Shown here in pieces: positions 1 to 10,777 of a DNA stretch of 64,000 nucleotides. The number at the start of each line of letters is the position of its first letter. Within the stretch, counting starts at the first letter, position 1. Below the pieces are notes generated by a model, which did not search any database, was not told where the DNA came from, and saw only the letters and a program-made list of their open reading frames with translations. Source of the DNA: Bifidobacterium coryneforme (GTDB lineage Bacteria > Actinomycetota > Actinomycetes > Actinomycetales > Bifidobacteriaceae). Location of the stretch: the NCBI RefSeq assembly GCF_000737865.1, contig NZ_CP007287.1, positions 1,102,872 to 1,166,871 of the forward strand. Reading direction: 5' to 3'. The position numbers and the translations under genes are program-made.

Positions 1-595
1 TGACGAGGAAGTTGGAACCGAACCGGTAGCTCTCCTCACTGGCACCGATAAAAAGCACCTCCCTGTGCCCCAACCGGTAGAACTCATCCATGGCCATCCT
101 GCCCATGGACTCAAAGTCCATGTCCACGGAAACGACATCGGCATGATTCTCGGCACAACCGATTGAAACATAAGGCACCATGGAGGTCCGAGCATGCGCC
201 ACCCGTTCATCGTCGGTGTTGACGTCCAGCAGGAGAACCCCATCAACCATGCCGCTGTACGACATGCGCAGAAGCTCATCCTCCTCGTTCTCATCCGTCA
301 GCAGGACCACATTGTAGTGATATCGGCGAGCCCTGGCCACGACGGCGAAGAAGAAGGTGGCGTAGTTGCTGTAATCGGTATAGCTGTGCATGGGGGAACT
401 CAGGGCGATCAACCTGGTCCGCGCCCCCTGCCGAAGCATGACCGCCCCCTTCTTCGGGCGGTAGTCCAGAAGACGTACAGCCTCCAGGACCCTCAGCTTG
501 GTCTCGTCGCTGACCCGACGCTTTCCTGAGAGAGCATACGAAACGGTGCTGATGGAGACTCCAGCTTGAGCGGCAACGTCTTTGATTCCGGCCAC
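1..595 (-). CDS. LacI-family transcriptional regulator (3' end cut by window)
   Basis: Only the N-terminal ~198 residues are in the window; the gene runs off the left edge. The reading begins with the classic LacI helix-turn-helix (AGIKDVAAQAGVSISTVSYALSG), a hinge helix (KLRVLEAVRLLDYRPKKGAVMLRQG) and then a periplasmic-binding-protein-like effector domain (TRLIALSSPMHSYTDYSNY, later VVSVDMDFESMGRMAMDEF). I chose the GTG start at 595 because AGGAGG lies four bases upstream and the helix-turn-helix starts at once. Such proteins repress sugar-utilisation operons and are released by a sugar. The target is probably to the left of the window, so the ligand cannot be named. The family call is firm. 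Confidence 0.93.
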   Translation of the reverse strand, partial: MAGIKDVAAQAGVSISTVSYALSGKRRVSDETKLRVLEAVRLLDYRPKKGAVMLRQGARTRLIALSSPMHSYTDYSNYATFFFAVVARARRYHYNVVLLTDENEEDELLRMSYSGMVDGVLLLDVNTDDERVAHARTSMVPYVSIGCAENHADVVSVDMDFESMGRMAMDEFYRLGHREVLFIGASEESYRFGSNFLV

Positions 596-629
596 GTGAC
601 CTCCTGCAACAAGGGGAAACTGGGCATGA

Positions 630-657
630 ACCAATATAGCATTGGTCACCAGTGACC
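630..657. promoter_or_regulatory. Nested palindromes upstream of the LacI-family gene (candidate operator)
   Basis: Two inverted repeats share bases. ACCAAT-N5-ATTGGT spans 630-646, and GGTCAC-N2-GTGACC spans 644-657. They lie 35-60 bases upstream of the GTG start of the regulator, and a TATATT-like -10 on the minus strand falls inside the first one. LacI-family proteins often control themselves, so an autoregulatory operator is the natural reading, but that is inference. Confidence 0.5.
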
Positions 658-717
658 TTTCCGGCCCGCCTCAGCCGGGTGTGCGGCAGGCCATCAATCA
701 ATCAGGCTACCGACGTA

Positions 718-1527
718 TCAGGGCCTGGGACCGTTCGAAAGCCAGAGCAGGTATTCGATATTGCCGTGTGCTCCGGTAATGGGCGACGGTATCCGCCCCC
801 TGACCTCGAAGCCGGACTCCTCGGCACACCTGGTCACACGCTCCACAGCCTGGACACGACGGTCCTCCTCGGTGACCACGCCATGGTGGCCGAGGAGTGT
901 TCTGCCGACTTCGAACTGGGGCTTTATCAGGAGAATGCAGTGGGTATCCGGGGCAATGATGGCCGGCAGGACGGGAATCACATAGGTCAGGGAGATGAAG
1001 GAGACATCAGAGACCACATAGTCCGGCCGGTAGGGCAGATCGTCAGGTCCGACATCGCGGATATTGACGCCGCTCATCTCAAGGACCCTGGAATCCCGGG
1101 CAATCCGGTCAATCAGCTGGTCCTGCCCCACATCCAGGGCAACCACCCTGCTCGCCCCCCTGCGTAGAAGGAGATCAGTGAAACCACCGGTTGAGGCACC
1201 GATGTCCAGACAATGACGGCCTTCCGGCCCCGGTAGCCCCATGGGTTCGAAGGCTTCAAAGGCACCGGCCAACTTATAGGCGCCACGGGAGGCATAGTCG
1301 GCCCCCTTGTCGACCTCGATCAGGTCGCCTGTCTTCACCTTGGTCGATGGCTTTGTGCAAACGGTGCCCGAGAGGCGGACCGATCCATCCTGAATCAACC
1401 TTTGGGCCCTGGAGCGGGAATCCGCAAGGCCCAGATCCTGGATGACACGATCCAGACGGCCCGGCTCTACGACCTGGGCACCCGACCCTGCGTCTTCCAT
1501 GGATTCGGGGGAATCAGTCCTGTCCAT
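718..1527 (-). CDS. tlyA: TlyA family rRNA (cytidine-2'-O)-methyltransferase / hemolysin A family
   Basis: TlyA-family enzymes 2'-O-methylate cytidines in 16S and 23S rRNA. The protein of about 269 residues has an N-terminal S4 RNA-binding domain (RLDRVIQDLGLADSRSRAQ, then GDLIEVD). An FtsJ-like SAM-dependent methyltransferase fold follows, with the SAM loop DIGASTGGFTDLLLRRGA and later VVSDVSFISLTYVIP and LIKPQFEVG. I preferred the ATG at 1527 over upstream in-frame starts because GAAGGAG precedes it and the S4 domain begins soon after. It overlaps the 3' end of the small gene upstream by 14 bases, so translation is probably coupled. The operon also carries a HAD phosphatase and tyrS. The family is sure; the exact nucleotide target is inferred. 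Confidence 0.92.
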   Translation of the reverse strand: MDRTDSPESMEDAGSGAQVVEPGRLDRVIQDLGLADSRSRAQRLIQDGSVRLSGTVCTKPSTKVKTGDLIEVDKGADYASRGAYKLAGAFEAFEPMGLPGPEGRHCLDIGASTGGFTDLLLRRGASRVVALDVGQDQLIDRIARDSRVLEMSGVNIRDVGPDDLPYRPDYVVSDVSFISLTYVIPVLPAIIAPDTHCILLIKPQFEVGRTLLGHHGVVTEEDRRVQAVERVTRCAEESGFEVRGRIPSPITGAHGNIEYLLWLSNGPRP

Positions 1528-1777
1528 GCAACTCCTTCTGGAGTGCGGCAAGGGCACTCTGATATGCCTTGACCTGGTCCTCAAGATCCAGGTCATCAAT
1601 GTGGTCCAACTCGGGGAATCGCCCGACAAGCTCCTTCATGCCCGTAGCATTCTCCCCACGGGCCGTCGGCTCCTGCGATGAGGAGGCATCGACCCGTCCG
1701 GCTTCACCAGCAGCTCGGGCCATCATTTTCAAGGGGTTGGCCTTGCTGCCACCCTGGTCGGTTCCCTGGTTGTCCAT
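1514..1777 (-). CDS. Small hypothetical protein between HAD phosphatase and TlyA
   Basis: This 87-residue reading frame (MDNQGTDQGGSKANPLKMM at the start, QSALAALQKELHGQD at the end) fills the space between the HAD phosphatase, which ends five bases upstream, and tlyA, which it overlaps by 14 bases. The N-terminal half is polar and low in complexity. The C-terminal half is a charged, amphipathic helix (DHIDDLDLEDQVKAYQSALAALQKEL). There is no signal peptide or membrane segment. No strong ribosome-binding site is visible, so translation probably depends on coupling to the upstream gene. I do not recognise the family. The tight packing supports a real gene. Confidence 0.7.
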   Translation of the reverse strand: MDNQGTDQGGSKANPLKMMARAAGEAGRVDASSSQEPTARGENATGMKELVGRFPELDHIDDLDLEDQVKAYQSALAALQKELHGQD

Positions 1778-1781
1778 ATGG

Positions 1782-2858
1782 TCAGGCACCGATTCTGAAT
1801 TGGGGAAGACGCAGGTCGTGCACATCGTGCCCCTGGTCCATGTACTCCCAAACGGCGCAGGCACTGGCCCGAACGGCGTCCAGATCCGTCCTGGGATCAT
1901 AGGTGCTCTCGACACCATCGTGTGCCTCGGAGGAGTGCAGTTCCACGGTTCCACCCCTCAGAACAGCCGTGGCGCGCCCACAATGCCAGATCTGGTCGGC
2001 GGACTTCTCGGGGGTTGCATGTGGCGTGACCAGCCCGAGGAGGTCAGCGCTGATGTAGGTGGGACGATATTTGGGTTCAGCCAGGATGATGGACTCGACA
2101 CTGGCCACGCCGGTCAGAACCACCAGGGAATCATACCCGCCCCGATTGGCCGCCTCGATATCGGTATCCAACCGGTCACCGACCGGTAGGCACTCCTTGG
2201 CGGGAATCGGCTCGGCTCCATCGGCCAGCATCTGTCGGGCCTCGTCATACATGGCGGACTCGGGCTTGCCGGCCGAAGCCTCCGGTGACTTGCCACTGGC
2301 GATTGCCACCGTTTCGACCATGGCACCGTTCCCCGGTGCTATACCCCCCTCCCGGGGGATGGTCCTGTCCATGTTGGTCGCGAAGAAGCGGGCACCCTGC
2401 CCGACGGCATAAGCGGCTGCTGCCAGATCTTCCCAGTTCTGTTTCGGGTTCCAACCCTGAATCACGGCTTCGGGATGGTCGCTTGCCGCACCCACCACTT
2501 CCAGCCCGTTGGCCCTGACCTCTTCGCGGAGATGGTCTGCGCCGATGACCAGGACCTTGGCCCCCGCATGGAGGTTATGGCGAAGCATCCTGGCGGCGAC
2601 AATGGAGGAAGTGACAATCTGACGGTCATCGAGCTCCAGCCCGAATCCACGCAGCTGGTCCGCTACGACTTTCGGGGTCCTTGACGCATTGTTGGTGGTA
2701 TAGGAAATGGTCATCCCCTGCGACTCGGCCTGGGATATACCCGTGGCCGCATTCCTGATGGGGTTGGCACCGCGGTAGACCACACCGTCCAGGTCCAAGA
2801 GGGCCAGACGGTAGGTCCGGGACAGCGAAGTCTCAATACCCTTCAGGAATGCGGTCAT
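1782..2858 (-). CDS. HAD-IIA family hydrolase (NagD / p-nitrophenyl-phosphatase-like)
   Basis: A 358-residue cytoplasmic phosphatase of the HAD superfamily, subfamily IIA. Motif I is DLDGVVYRG with the nucleophile Asp near residue 22. The cap region includes TISYTTNNASRTPKVVADQLRGFGLE, which holds the TNN of motif II. The C-terminal half has KECLPVGDRLDTDIEAANRGG, the acidic motif IV of NagD proteins. Family members hydrolyse small phosphorylated metabolites; the substrate is not evident here. GGGAGG sits eight bases before the ATG. The gene follows the RGG-TPR gene by three bases and precedes the small TlyA-linked gene by five, so it is mid-operon. The C-terminal ~50 residues after VTPHATPEKSADQIWHC extend past the usual NagD length. 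Confidence 0.92.
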   Translation of the reverse strand: MTAFLKGIETSLSRTYRLALLDLDGVVYRGANPIRNAATGISQAESQGMTISYTTNNASRTPKVVADQLRGFGLELDDRQIVTSSIVAARMLRHNLHAGAKVLVIGADHLREEVRANGLEVVGAASDHPEAVIQGWNPKQNWEDLAAAAYAVGQGARFFATNMDRTIPREGGIAPGNGAMVETVAIASGKSPEASAGKPESAMYDEARQMLADGAEPIPAKECLPVGDRLDTDIEAANRGGYDSLVVLTGVASVESIILAEPKYRPTYISADLLGLVTPHATPEKSADQIWHCGRATAVLRGGTVELHSSEAHDGVESTYDPRTDLDAVRASACAVWEYMDQGHDVHDLRLPQFRIGA

Positions 2859-2861
2859 CGA

Positions 2862-4988
2862 TCAATCCTCCCAGGTCTGGTCCATTTGGCCTGCATTGTC
2901 TGAGGCCTGATCTTCCAGGACTTCATCGGCAACAGGAGCCTGGGTGGCGCCCAAGCGCTCAGGATTGCCGTCAAGCTCTGCATCGTTCTGTTTCTTGCCC
3001 TGACCGGCAATGACCGAAGGGATCCAGCCGACCTGGGCCGGGATGACCTCTGGTCGGACGGTATCCTGACCCCAGACGAAGGTGCCGGACCGCTGCGAAT
3101 CCAGCTCATCCAGATAGTCGCCTTCACTTGGATCGATGGAGAGTTCCTCCATCATCGAGTCATCCAGATGTTCCAGGTCATAGTCAATCAGAATCTCCTT
3201 GGGGGGAGCGTCCGGGTCCTCTTCCTCGTCGGCATACTGTGCCTCGAGTTTCTCCAGGAGAGGCTCAAGCTTCAAGGCATCTTCGGACCTTCCGGCCTGA
3301 TCCAGGAAATTCTGCTCAGCCTGGACGGCACGCATCCGGTAGTCCCCGCTCAGCCCTCTGGCCTTGACCAGTGCCTGAACGGTTTCAATGGCCTTGTCCC
3401 ACAGACCCAGATCGCCAAGGGCACCGGCGTAGACCAGGAACATCTCGACCTTTGACTCACCCGTCAGCCTCTGCGCCTCTTCCGAGGTGGCTTCTTCAAT
3501 GGCCTTGCGGGCATTGCCCAGTCCCCGCTCGCAGTCCGCTATGAAGGGGAGATAATCCTGATACCCGTTCATCCGATAGGCTGTGCGGAACTCCTTCAGG
3601 GCCAGCTTGTAGTCACCCTGCCTGTATGCCACCAGGGCCAGGGTCTCCCGTGCCAGGTCAATCCTGGAAGCCTGCCTGGCAGCCCACTTGGCGTGGTCCA
3701 GCGCACCCTCCGGGTCGCTTTCCTCCAGAGCGTAGGCAGCCAGGACATGCAGGCCGATGTTCTCGGCATGCTCCTTGCTCAGACCGCGCAGGCGCTCACG
3801 TTCATCCTTGGAGAGCATGGACCACTCAAGTCCCTTGGGCATTTTCGGCTCACCCGGACGGCGGTCCGTATACGGATTCTGCGAGGGATAGGAGATGGTT
3901 CCGTCCGAATTGCGGCGGGCCTGGTCATATCCTTCGTGGCGGTCCCGCTGATAGAAGCCCCTGCGGTTGTCGCCGCGATCGTTTCTCCGATCATAGCCAC
4001 GGTTGCCGCCACGGTCGTCGCGCCTGTTGTAGCCGCGCTGGTCCCTGTGGTCACCATGGCGGTCGAAGCCGTTGTCGCGGCGCCGATCGTCGTTTCGATC
4101 CCGGCGACCCTCGCCGTAGCCGCCGGACCTGCGATTGTCGTAACGATCGTCGCGGCGCTGATACCCACGGTCATCACGACGCTGGTGGTTGTCATCCCTA
4201 CGACCATAGGTACGGCCATTCCCATGCCTGTCATCACGGCGGTCGTTGCGGCGATCATTGCCCCGTGAATATCCGCGGTTGTCGTCCCTGCGGAATCCAC
4301 CCCGGTCATCACGACGCTCGAACCTGCGGTCCTGGCCCTGATGCCCGTCTTCACGGCGCCTGTCATCCTGACGCCGATCGTCTCGGCGTTGATACCCACG
4401 ATCCTGACCCTGTCGACGGTCATGGAAGCCGCCGCCACGGTTGGAGCCGTACCCGCCACGACCACCGGAACGGCCACGGTATCCGTCGCGATCCCCGTTG
4501 TCGGAGCGGTAGCCCCCACGGTCATCACGATTATCCCTGTTCCGGAAGTCCCGACGATCGTCACCATCGCGGCGGTCGTACCCTCTGCGATGGTCGTATC
4601 CGCCATGACCGTTGCCGTCGTTGCGGCGACCCTGGTAGCCACCACGGCGGTTACCATCCTGCCGGCGGTCACCATACCCGGAGCGCCGATCATCACGACG
4701 GTCATGGTCGTTATGGCGGTATGAACCCTGCCGGTCATCGCGCCTGCGGTCACCGCCCTGGCCCTCCTGCCGGTCACGATTGCCGTGGAAGTCATCCCTG
4801 CCGTGACGGAACCCGCCTGAACGTGAACCTCCGCGATAGCCGCCGCCCCTGGAATCCGAGGACCCGTGGCCCTTGTAGCCGCCCTTGCCGCGGTAGCCCG
4901 AGTGCTGGCCGCCGGAGCGGAAACCTCCCGAGCGAGGGCCGTCGGAGTGGCCCCGGTCGTTGCGGGAGCGATTGTATTCTTCTGCCAT
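2862..4988 (-). CDS. RGG/RDDR-rich disordered, TPR-like protein with acidic tail
   Basis: A 708-residue protein in three blocks. Residues 1-365 are extreme low complexity, almost only Arg, Gly, Asp, Asn, Tyr, His and Ser, with repeats such as RRDDRGGYR, GYQRRDDR and GGYR: an RGG-box, polyampholyte region expected to be disordered and to bind RNA. Residues 400-580 are helical and TPR-like (LDHAKWAARQASRIDLARETLALVAY, ALKEFRTAYRM, DKAIETVQALVKA). Residues 586-708 are acidic with a GTFVWGQDTVRP segment. There is no signal peptide or membrane span. AAAGGACACAG precedes the ATG. It starts 15 bases after tyrS and is followed by a HAD phosphatase, so it belongs to a translation-linked operon. A role in RNA or ribosome assemblies is inference; I know no described function. 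Confidence 0.88.
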   Translation of the reverse strand: MAEEYNRSRNDRGHSDGPRSGGFRSGGQHSGYRGKGGYKGHGSSDSRGGGYRGGSRSGGFRHGRDDFHGNRDRQEGQGGDRRRDDRQGSYRHNDHDRRDDRRSGYGDRRQDGNRRGGYQGRRNDGNGHGGYDHRRGYDRRDGDDRRDFRNRDNRDDRGGYRSDNGDRDGYRGRSGGRGGYGSNRGGGFHDRRQGQDRGYQRRDDRRQDDRRREDGHQGQDRRFERRDDRGGFRRDDNRGYSRGNDRRNDRRDDRHGNGRTYGRRDDNHQRRDDRGYQRRDDRYDNRRSGGYGEGRRDRNDDRRRDNGFDRHGDHRDQRGYNRRDDRGGNRGYDRRNDRGDNRRGFYQRDRHEGYDQARRNSDGTISYPSQNPYTDRRPGEPKMPKGLEWSMLSKDERERLRGLSKEHAENIGLHVLAAYALEESDPEGALDHAKWAARQASRIDLARETLALVAYRQGDYKLALKEFRTAYRMNGYQDYLPFIADCERGLGNARKAIEEATSEEAQRLTGESKVEMFLVYAGALGDLGLWDKAIETVQALVKARGLSGDYRMRAVQAEQNFLDQAGRSEDALKLEPLLEKLEAQYADEEEDPDAPPKEILIDYDLEHLDDSMMEELSIDPSEGDYLDELDSQRSGTFVWGQDTVRPEVIPAQVGWIPSVIAGQGKKQNDAELDGNPERLGATQAPVADEVLEDQASDNAGQMDQTWED
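3894..4988 (-). repeat. Low-complexity RGG/RDDR coding repeat
   Basis: About 1.1 kb coding for degenerate tandem units of the type RRDDRGGYR / YDRR / NDRR. The DNA shows the same drift, with frequent CGG, CGT, GAC and GGC codons. Units differ in length and are not perfect copies, so this is a protein-level repeat rather than a simple satellite. The complementary strand reads as an artificial hydrophobic frame because of this bias. Confidence 0.85.
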
Positions 4989-5003
4989 CTGTGTCCTTTA
5001 TTC

Positions 5004-6335
5004 CTACTTGGCGGCCTGGCGTTCGAGAGCGCCCAAGGCCTTCTTTCCTCTGCGAATCAGGGCAAAGCGCCCATGCAGAAAGTCATTCTCGTCCAGGACC
5101 ATGTCCTGGTCCTCCACCCGCTGATTGTTCAGGTAGAGACCACCCGACTTGATGGTCTTCCGGGCCTCGGATACCGATTTGAAAAGGCCTGCACCAACTC
5201 CGGCCTCCGCTACGCGCTGTCCAACCTGAGCGGCGGCGAAGACCCGACTACCGTCGGCTCCCTCCACCTTGAGGCCGTCCAGGGCGCTGTCGAGCACATC
5301 TTCGTCCAACTCCTCCAGGGTCTTTCCACGGCCAAAGAGGGCACCGGAGGCATCAATGGCCCCCTGGGCGGCATGATCGCCGTGTACGTAGCTGGTGACC
5401 TCCCAGGCCAGGACCTTCTGGGCCTCTCGGGCTCCAGGATTGGCGGCCACCTCACGTTCCAGTTCCTCGATCCTGGTCTTGGAGAGGAAGGTGAAGGTCT
5501 TCAGAAGCTTGACCACCTGGTCGTCGGACTGGTTGAACCAGAACTGATAGAAGCGGTAGGGACTGAACATTGTCGAGTCCAACCAGACGGCGTTCCCTTC
5601 GGACTTGCCGAACTTCTTGCCCTGGGAATCCGTAATCAGTGGGCTGGTCATGACATTAACCGAGGCTCCACGAACCTTGCGGATCAGGTCGAGCCCGGAG
5701 GTCAAATTCCCCCACTGGTCGCTTCCACCCAGCTGAAGGGTGCAGTGGTAGCGATCGAAGAGCTCCAGGAAGTCGTTGCCCTGCAGAACCTGGTAACTGA
5801 ACTCGGTGAAGGAGATCCCCTCGTCGGAGTTGAGCCGGCGCGCCACGGTGTCCTTGGCCAGCATGGTCCCCATGCGGAAGTTCTTGCCCACGTCACGCAG
5901 GAAGTCGATGACGCTCATGGACCCGGTCCACTCGAAGTTGTTGACGAAACGGACAGCCTGCTCGCCCTCGGTATCCAGGAAGCGGCCAATCTGCCTGCGC
6001 AGGCGCTCAGTCCACTCGGAAACGGTCTCCTTGGGGTTCAGCGTCCGCTCCCCCGACTGGCGGGGATCGCCAATCAGCCCGGTGGCACCGCCGACCACGG
6101 CTATGGGATGGAGACCTGCGGCTTGGAGGTGACGCATGTTGAGCAGCTGGACAAGATTGCCCACGTGAAGGGAGGGGGCGGTCGGATCGAATCCGCAATA
6201 ATAGGTCACCGATTCATCGCTCAGGGTCTTCTTGAGCTCGACCTCATCCGTGCACTGGGCTATGAGACCGCGCCACTTGAGCTCGTCGAAGAGCGAGTCG
6301 AAGCCCGCTTCCTTGAAATCAGTGACCTGCGCCAT
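5004..6335 (-). CDS. tyrS: Tyrosyl-tRNA synthetase
   Basis: Class I aminoacyl-tRNA synthetase that charges tRNA-Tyr in the cytoplasm. Visible marks are [17 protein letters not shown] (the HIGH-like HVGN motif), [19 protein letters not shown] for tyrosine and tRNA handling, and [13 protein letters not shown] (the KMSKS-like loop). A C-terminal S4 RNA-binding domain follows ([24 protein letters not shown]). The length of 443 residues is normal. I took the ATG at 6335, nine bases after GGGAG; an in-frame TTG three codons upstream is less likely. It heads the operon that continues with the RGG-TPR protein. Confidence 0.97.
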   Translation of the reverse strand: MAQVTDFKEAGFDSLFDELKWRGLIAQCTDEVELKKTLSDESVTYYCGFDPTAPSLHVGNLVQLLNMRHLQAAGLHPIAVVGGATGLIGDPRQSGERTLNPKETVSEWTERLRRQIGRFLDTEGEQAVRFVNNFEWTGSMSVIDFLRDVGKNFRMGTMLAKDTVARRLNSDEGISFTEFSYQVLQGNDFLELFDRYHCTLQLGGSDQWGNLTSGLDLIRKVRGASVNVMTSPLITDSQGKKFGKSEGNAVWLDSTMFSPYRFYQFWFNQSDDQVVKLLKTFTFLSKTRIEELEREVAANPGAREAQKVLAWEVTSYVHGDHAAQGAIDASGALFGRGKTLEELDEDVLDSALDGLKVEGADGSRVFAAAQVGQRVAEAGVGAGLFKSVSEARKTIKSGGLYLNNQRVEDQDMVLDENDFLHGRFALIRRGKKALGALERQAAK

Positions 6336-6364
6336 GTGAGGCAACTCCCTATCAAATTATCGTG

Positions 6365-6394
6365 AATGTAGTCGTAACCTATCCATTCTTGCAA
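6365..6394 (-). promoter_or_regulatory. Candidate promoter for the tyrS operon
   Basis: On the minus strand TTGCAA (6394-6389) and TACATT (6370-6365) are 18 bases apart and lie 30-60 bases upstream of the tyrS ATG. The leader is too short for a tyrosine T-box and no T-box core was found. Assigned by eye only. Confidence 0.4.
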
Positions 6395-6468
6395 ATGAGG
6401 GCGACACCGAGACCCGCTTTCAGGCCTGATATTTCACCCAAAAGCATGACGGGACGTCGGAGGTCCGA

Positions 6469-7203
6469 TCAGGCGGCACGGAGCTCATCTATGAAAGACT
6501 CGGGCAACTTGCCCACCACACAATAAGCCATGCGTCGATAGCCTTCACGCCCAGGATGGAAGTGATCGATACCCCAGAAGTCCTCCCGGTCCGTACCGAC
6601 ATCGTCATGAGTGGCATCCACGTAGGTCACACCCGCCCGGGCACAGACCTCCTTGCTGATCGCGGTCTGCCGGTCGATCCGCCGCTCCACCTCAGCCCGC
6701 AGGGCCCTGCCCAGGGCGGGATCGCGATAGAGCTGGCCCGAACTGAGGACCAGGACCCGGTTCCCCTTGGACTTGGCCTCTTCGAGGGTGGCGTCCAGAT
6801 CGGTCCGCCATTCATCCCAGGACCTATTGGCCATGATGTCATTGGAACCGGCGCAAACCACCAGAAGGTCGGCATGGCCGGTGAAGCCCGGAAGAAGCCG
6901 GTAACGCACCCGCCGGATGGTGGCCCCCAGCCGACCGTGAGCCGACCATTGCACCGATCTGCCCATACGTGATGCCAGTGCCTGTGCGATGGCGGGAATG
7001 AATCCCTGGTTTTGATCCGTAACGCCACATCCAACCGCCATGGAGTCTCCAATGGCGACCAGGGTCAGCGGACCGGCCCCGGAATGGTGGATATCCGACC
7101 CCTCCGGCACCGAACAGATCCCTTGGCGTTCCCCCGCCGGTTCCGCCGCCAACTTCACATGATGCTTGGCCCACCAGGCCTCGACCAGCACCACCGGGTT
7201 CAT
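6469..7203 (-). CDS. SGNH/GDSL-family hydrolase
   Basis: A lipase/esterase-like hydrolase of the SGNH superfamily. Block I is LVAIGDSMAVGCG with Ser about residue 54, block III is VVCAGSNDIMAN, and block V is WGIDHFHPGREGY, giving the Asp-x-x-His pair. The Gly of block II is in GRLGATIRRVRYRL. There is no signal peptide or membrane anchor, so a cytoplasmic role on acylated sugars or lipids is more likely than secretion, but the substrate is unknown. The ATG at 7203 was used; an in-frame GTG at 7212 is equally possible, with AAGGGAAGG just upstream. The gene is alone, between tyrS and argH. Confidence 0.88.
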   Translation of the reverse strand: MNPVVLVEAWWAKHHVKLAAEPAGERQGICSVPEGSDIHHSGAGPLTLVAIGDSMAVGCGVTDQNQGFIPAIAQALASRMGRSVQWSAHGRLGATIRRVRYRLLPGFTGHADLLVVCAGSNDIMANRSWDEWRTDLDATLEEAKSKGNRVLVLSSGQLYRDPALGRALRAEVERRIDRQTAISKEVCARAGVTYVDATHDDVGTDREDFWGIDHFHPGREGYRRMAYCVVGKLPESFIDELRAA

Positions 7204-7219
7204 ACCTACCACTGCCTTC

Positions 7220-7234
7220 CCTTGAAAATCAAGG
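7220..7234. repeat. Short inverted repeat in SGNH hydrolase leader
   Basis: CCTTGA-AAA-TCAAGG forms a 15-base inverted repeat about 17 bases before the start codon of the SGNH hydrolase. On the mRNA it overlaps the purine-rich ribosome-binding stretch, so it could be a small hairpin or an operator. No function can be assigned. Confidence 0.4.
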
Positions 7235-7325
7235 AATCAGCGGACCCACAGACCACACAGATGGCCGGAGCCTGCCTCACCTTATATACCGAGATGGCAT
7301 TGTATCTCAGGCGACAGGCCCAGAC

Positions 7326-10132
<2,807 letters not shown>

Positions 10133-10243
10133 GACTCTGCTTCTTTCCTTGGTGCTTGTTTGGCTTGACGATTCTTCTGCGCGTACGGTTCCCTGCATCG
10201 ACCTGCCGGCCGTGCGGCTCGGTCACTGCTCCGATGCCCTCTC

Positions 10244-10777
10244 TCAGGCGGAGGGAGAGTCCTCACCCGAGGTGATGGAGAGAAGCCAGTCTGCACGACT
10301 CTTGGCGCTGGCCTCATCCGCGGCGATGATCAGTACCGTATCGTCCCCTGCGATGGTGCCCAGGATGCCCTCCAGAGGCTGCCGGTCCAAGGCGGAGGCC
10401 GCATACTGGGCCGCACCCGCCGGTGTTCTGACCACCAGGAGGTTCTTGGCCTGCACCACCGAAGTAATCAGACCGGTCAGGACCTTGGAGAGATAAAGGT
10501 CGGTCTTGTTCTCCGATCCGGCATCGATTCCGACCGGCACCCCCGCCTCCAGGGCGGACTGGTCTGTGGCGTCGGGAATCCAATAGGCCATGGTTCCGTC
10601 GGGGTAGCGCAGTTTGGTGGCATGCAGGTCATCAAGATCACGGCTCAGGGTTGCCTGGGTCACATCGATCTGCTGCTCCTCAAGAATGTCGGCCAACTGT
10701 TGTTGGGAATTGACACGGGTACGGGCCAGAGCCTGCCGAATGGCATCCAGGCGGGCCACCTTGGAAGTCGGCCTCAT
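10244..10777 (-). CDS. argR: Arginine repressor ArgR
   Basis: Arginine-sensing repressor that binds ARG boxes. The N-terminal winged helix (ARLDAIRQALARTRVNSQQQ, then VTQATLSRDLDDLHATKLRY) is followed by a C-terminal oligomerisation and arginine-binding domain (NLLVVRTPAGAAQYAASALDR, then GILGTIAGDDTVLIIA). The length of 177 residues suits the family. The ATG at 10777 overlaps the argF stop codon as ATGA, which decides the start and implies translational coupling. It sits inside the operon it is expected to control; the likely target is the site pair upstream of argC. Confidence 0.97.
   Translation of the reverse strand: MRPTSKVARLDAIRQALARTRVNSQQQLADILEEQQIDVTQATLSRDLDDLHATKLRYPDGTMAYWIPDATDQSALEAGVPVGIDAGSENKTDLYLSKVLTGLITSVVQAKNLLVVRTPAGAAQYAASALDRQPLEGILGTIAGDDTVLIIAADEASAKSRADWLLSITSGEDSPSA

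Noticed and set aside
3693-4268. Plus-strand frame that looks like a membrane protein (runs of Val/Ala/Ile)
   Set aside because: Hydrophobicity is an artefact of reading Arg/Asp/Gly codons on the other strand; no ribosome site, and it has no real span boundaries.
3626-5152. Long plus-strand frame (508 codons) opposite the RGG-TPR gene
   Set aside because: Composition is Pro/Arg/His/Gly-rich with no domain, and it is the complement of a biased coding repeat. The minus frame has the ribosome site and operon context.
4866-6365. 499-codon plus-strand frame opposite tyrS
   Set aside because: tyrS has all class I motifs; the opposing frame is a GC-skew shadow.
6336-6468. T-box or other tRNA-sensing leader for tyrS
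   Set aside because: The gap is only 133 bases and has no T-box core or specifier hairpin; the pheS leader is shorter still.
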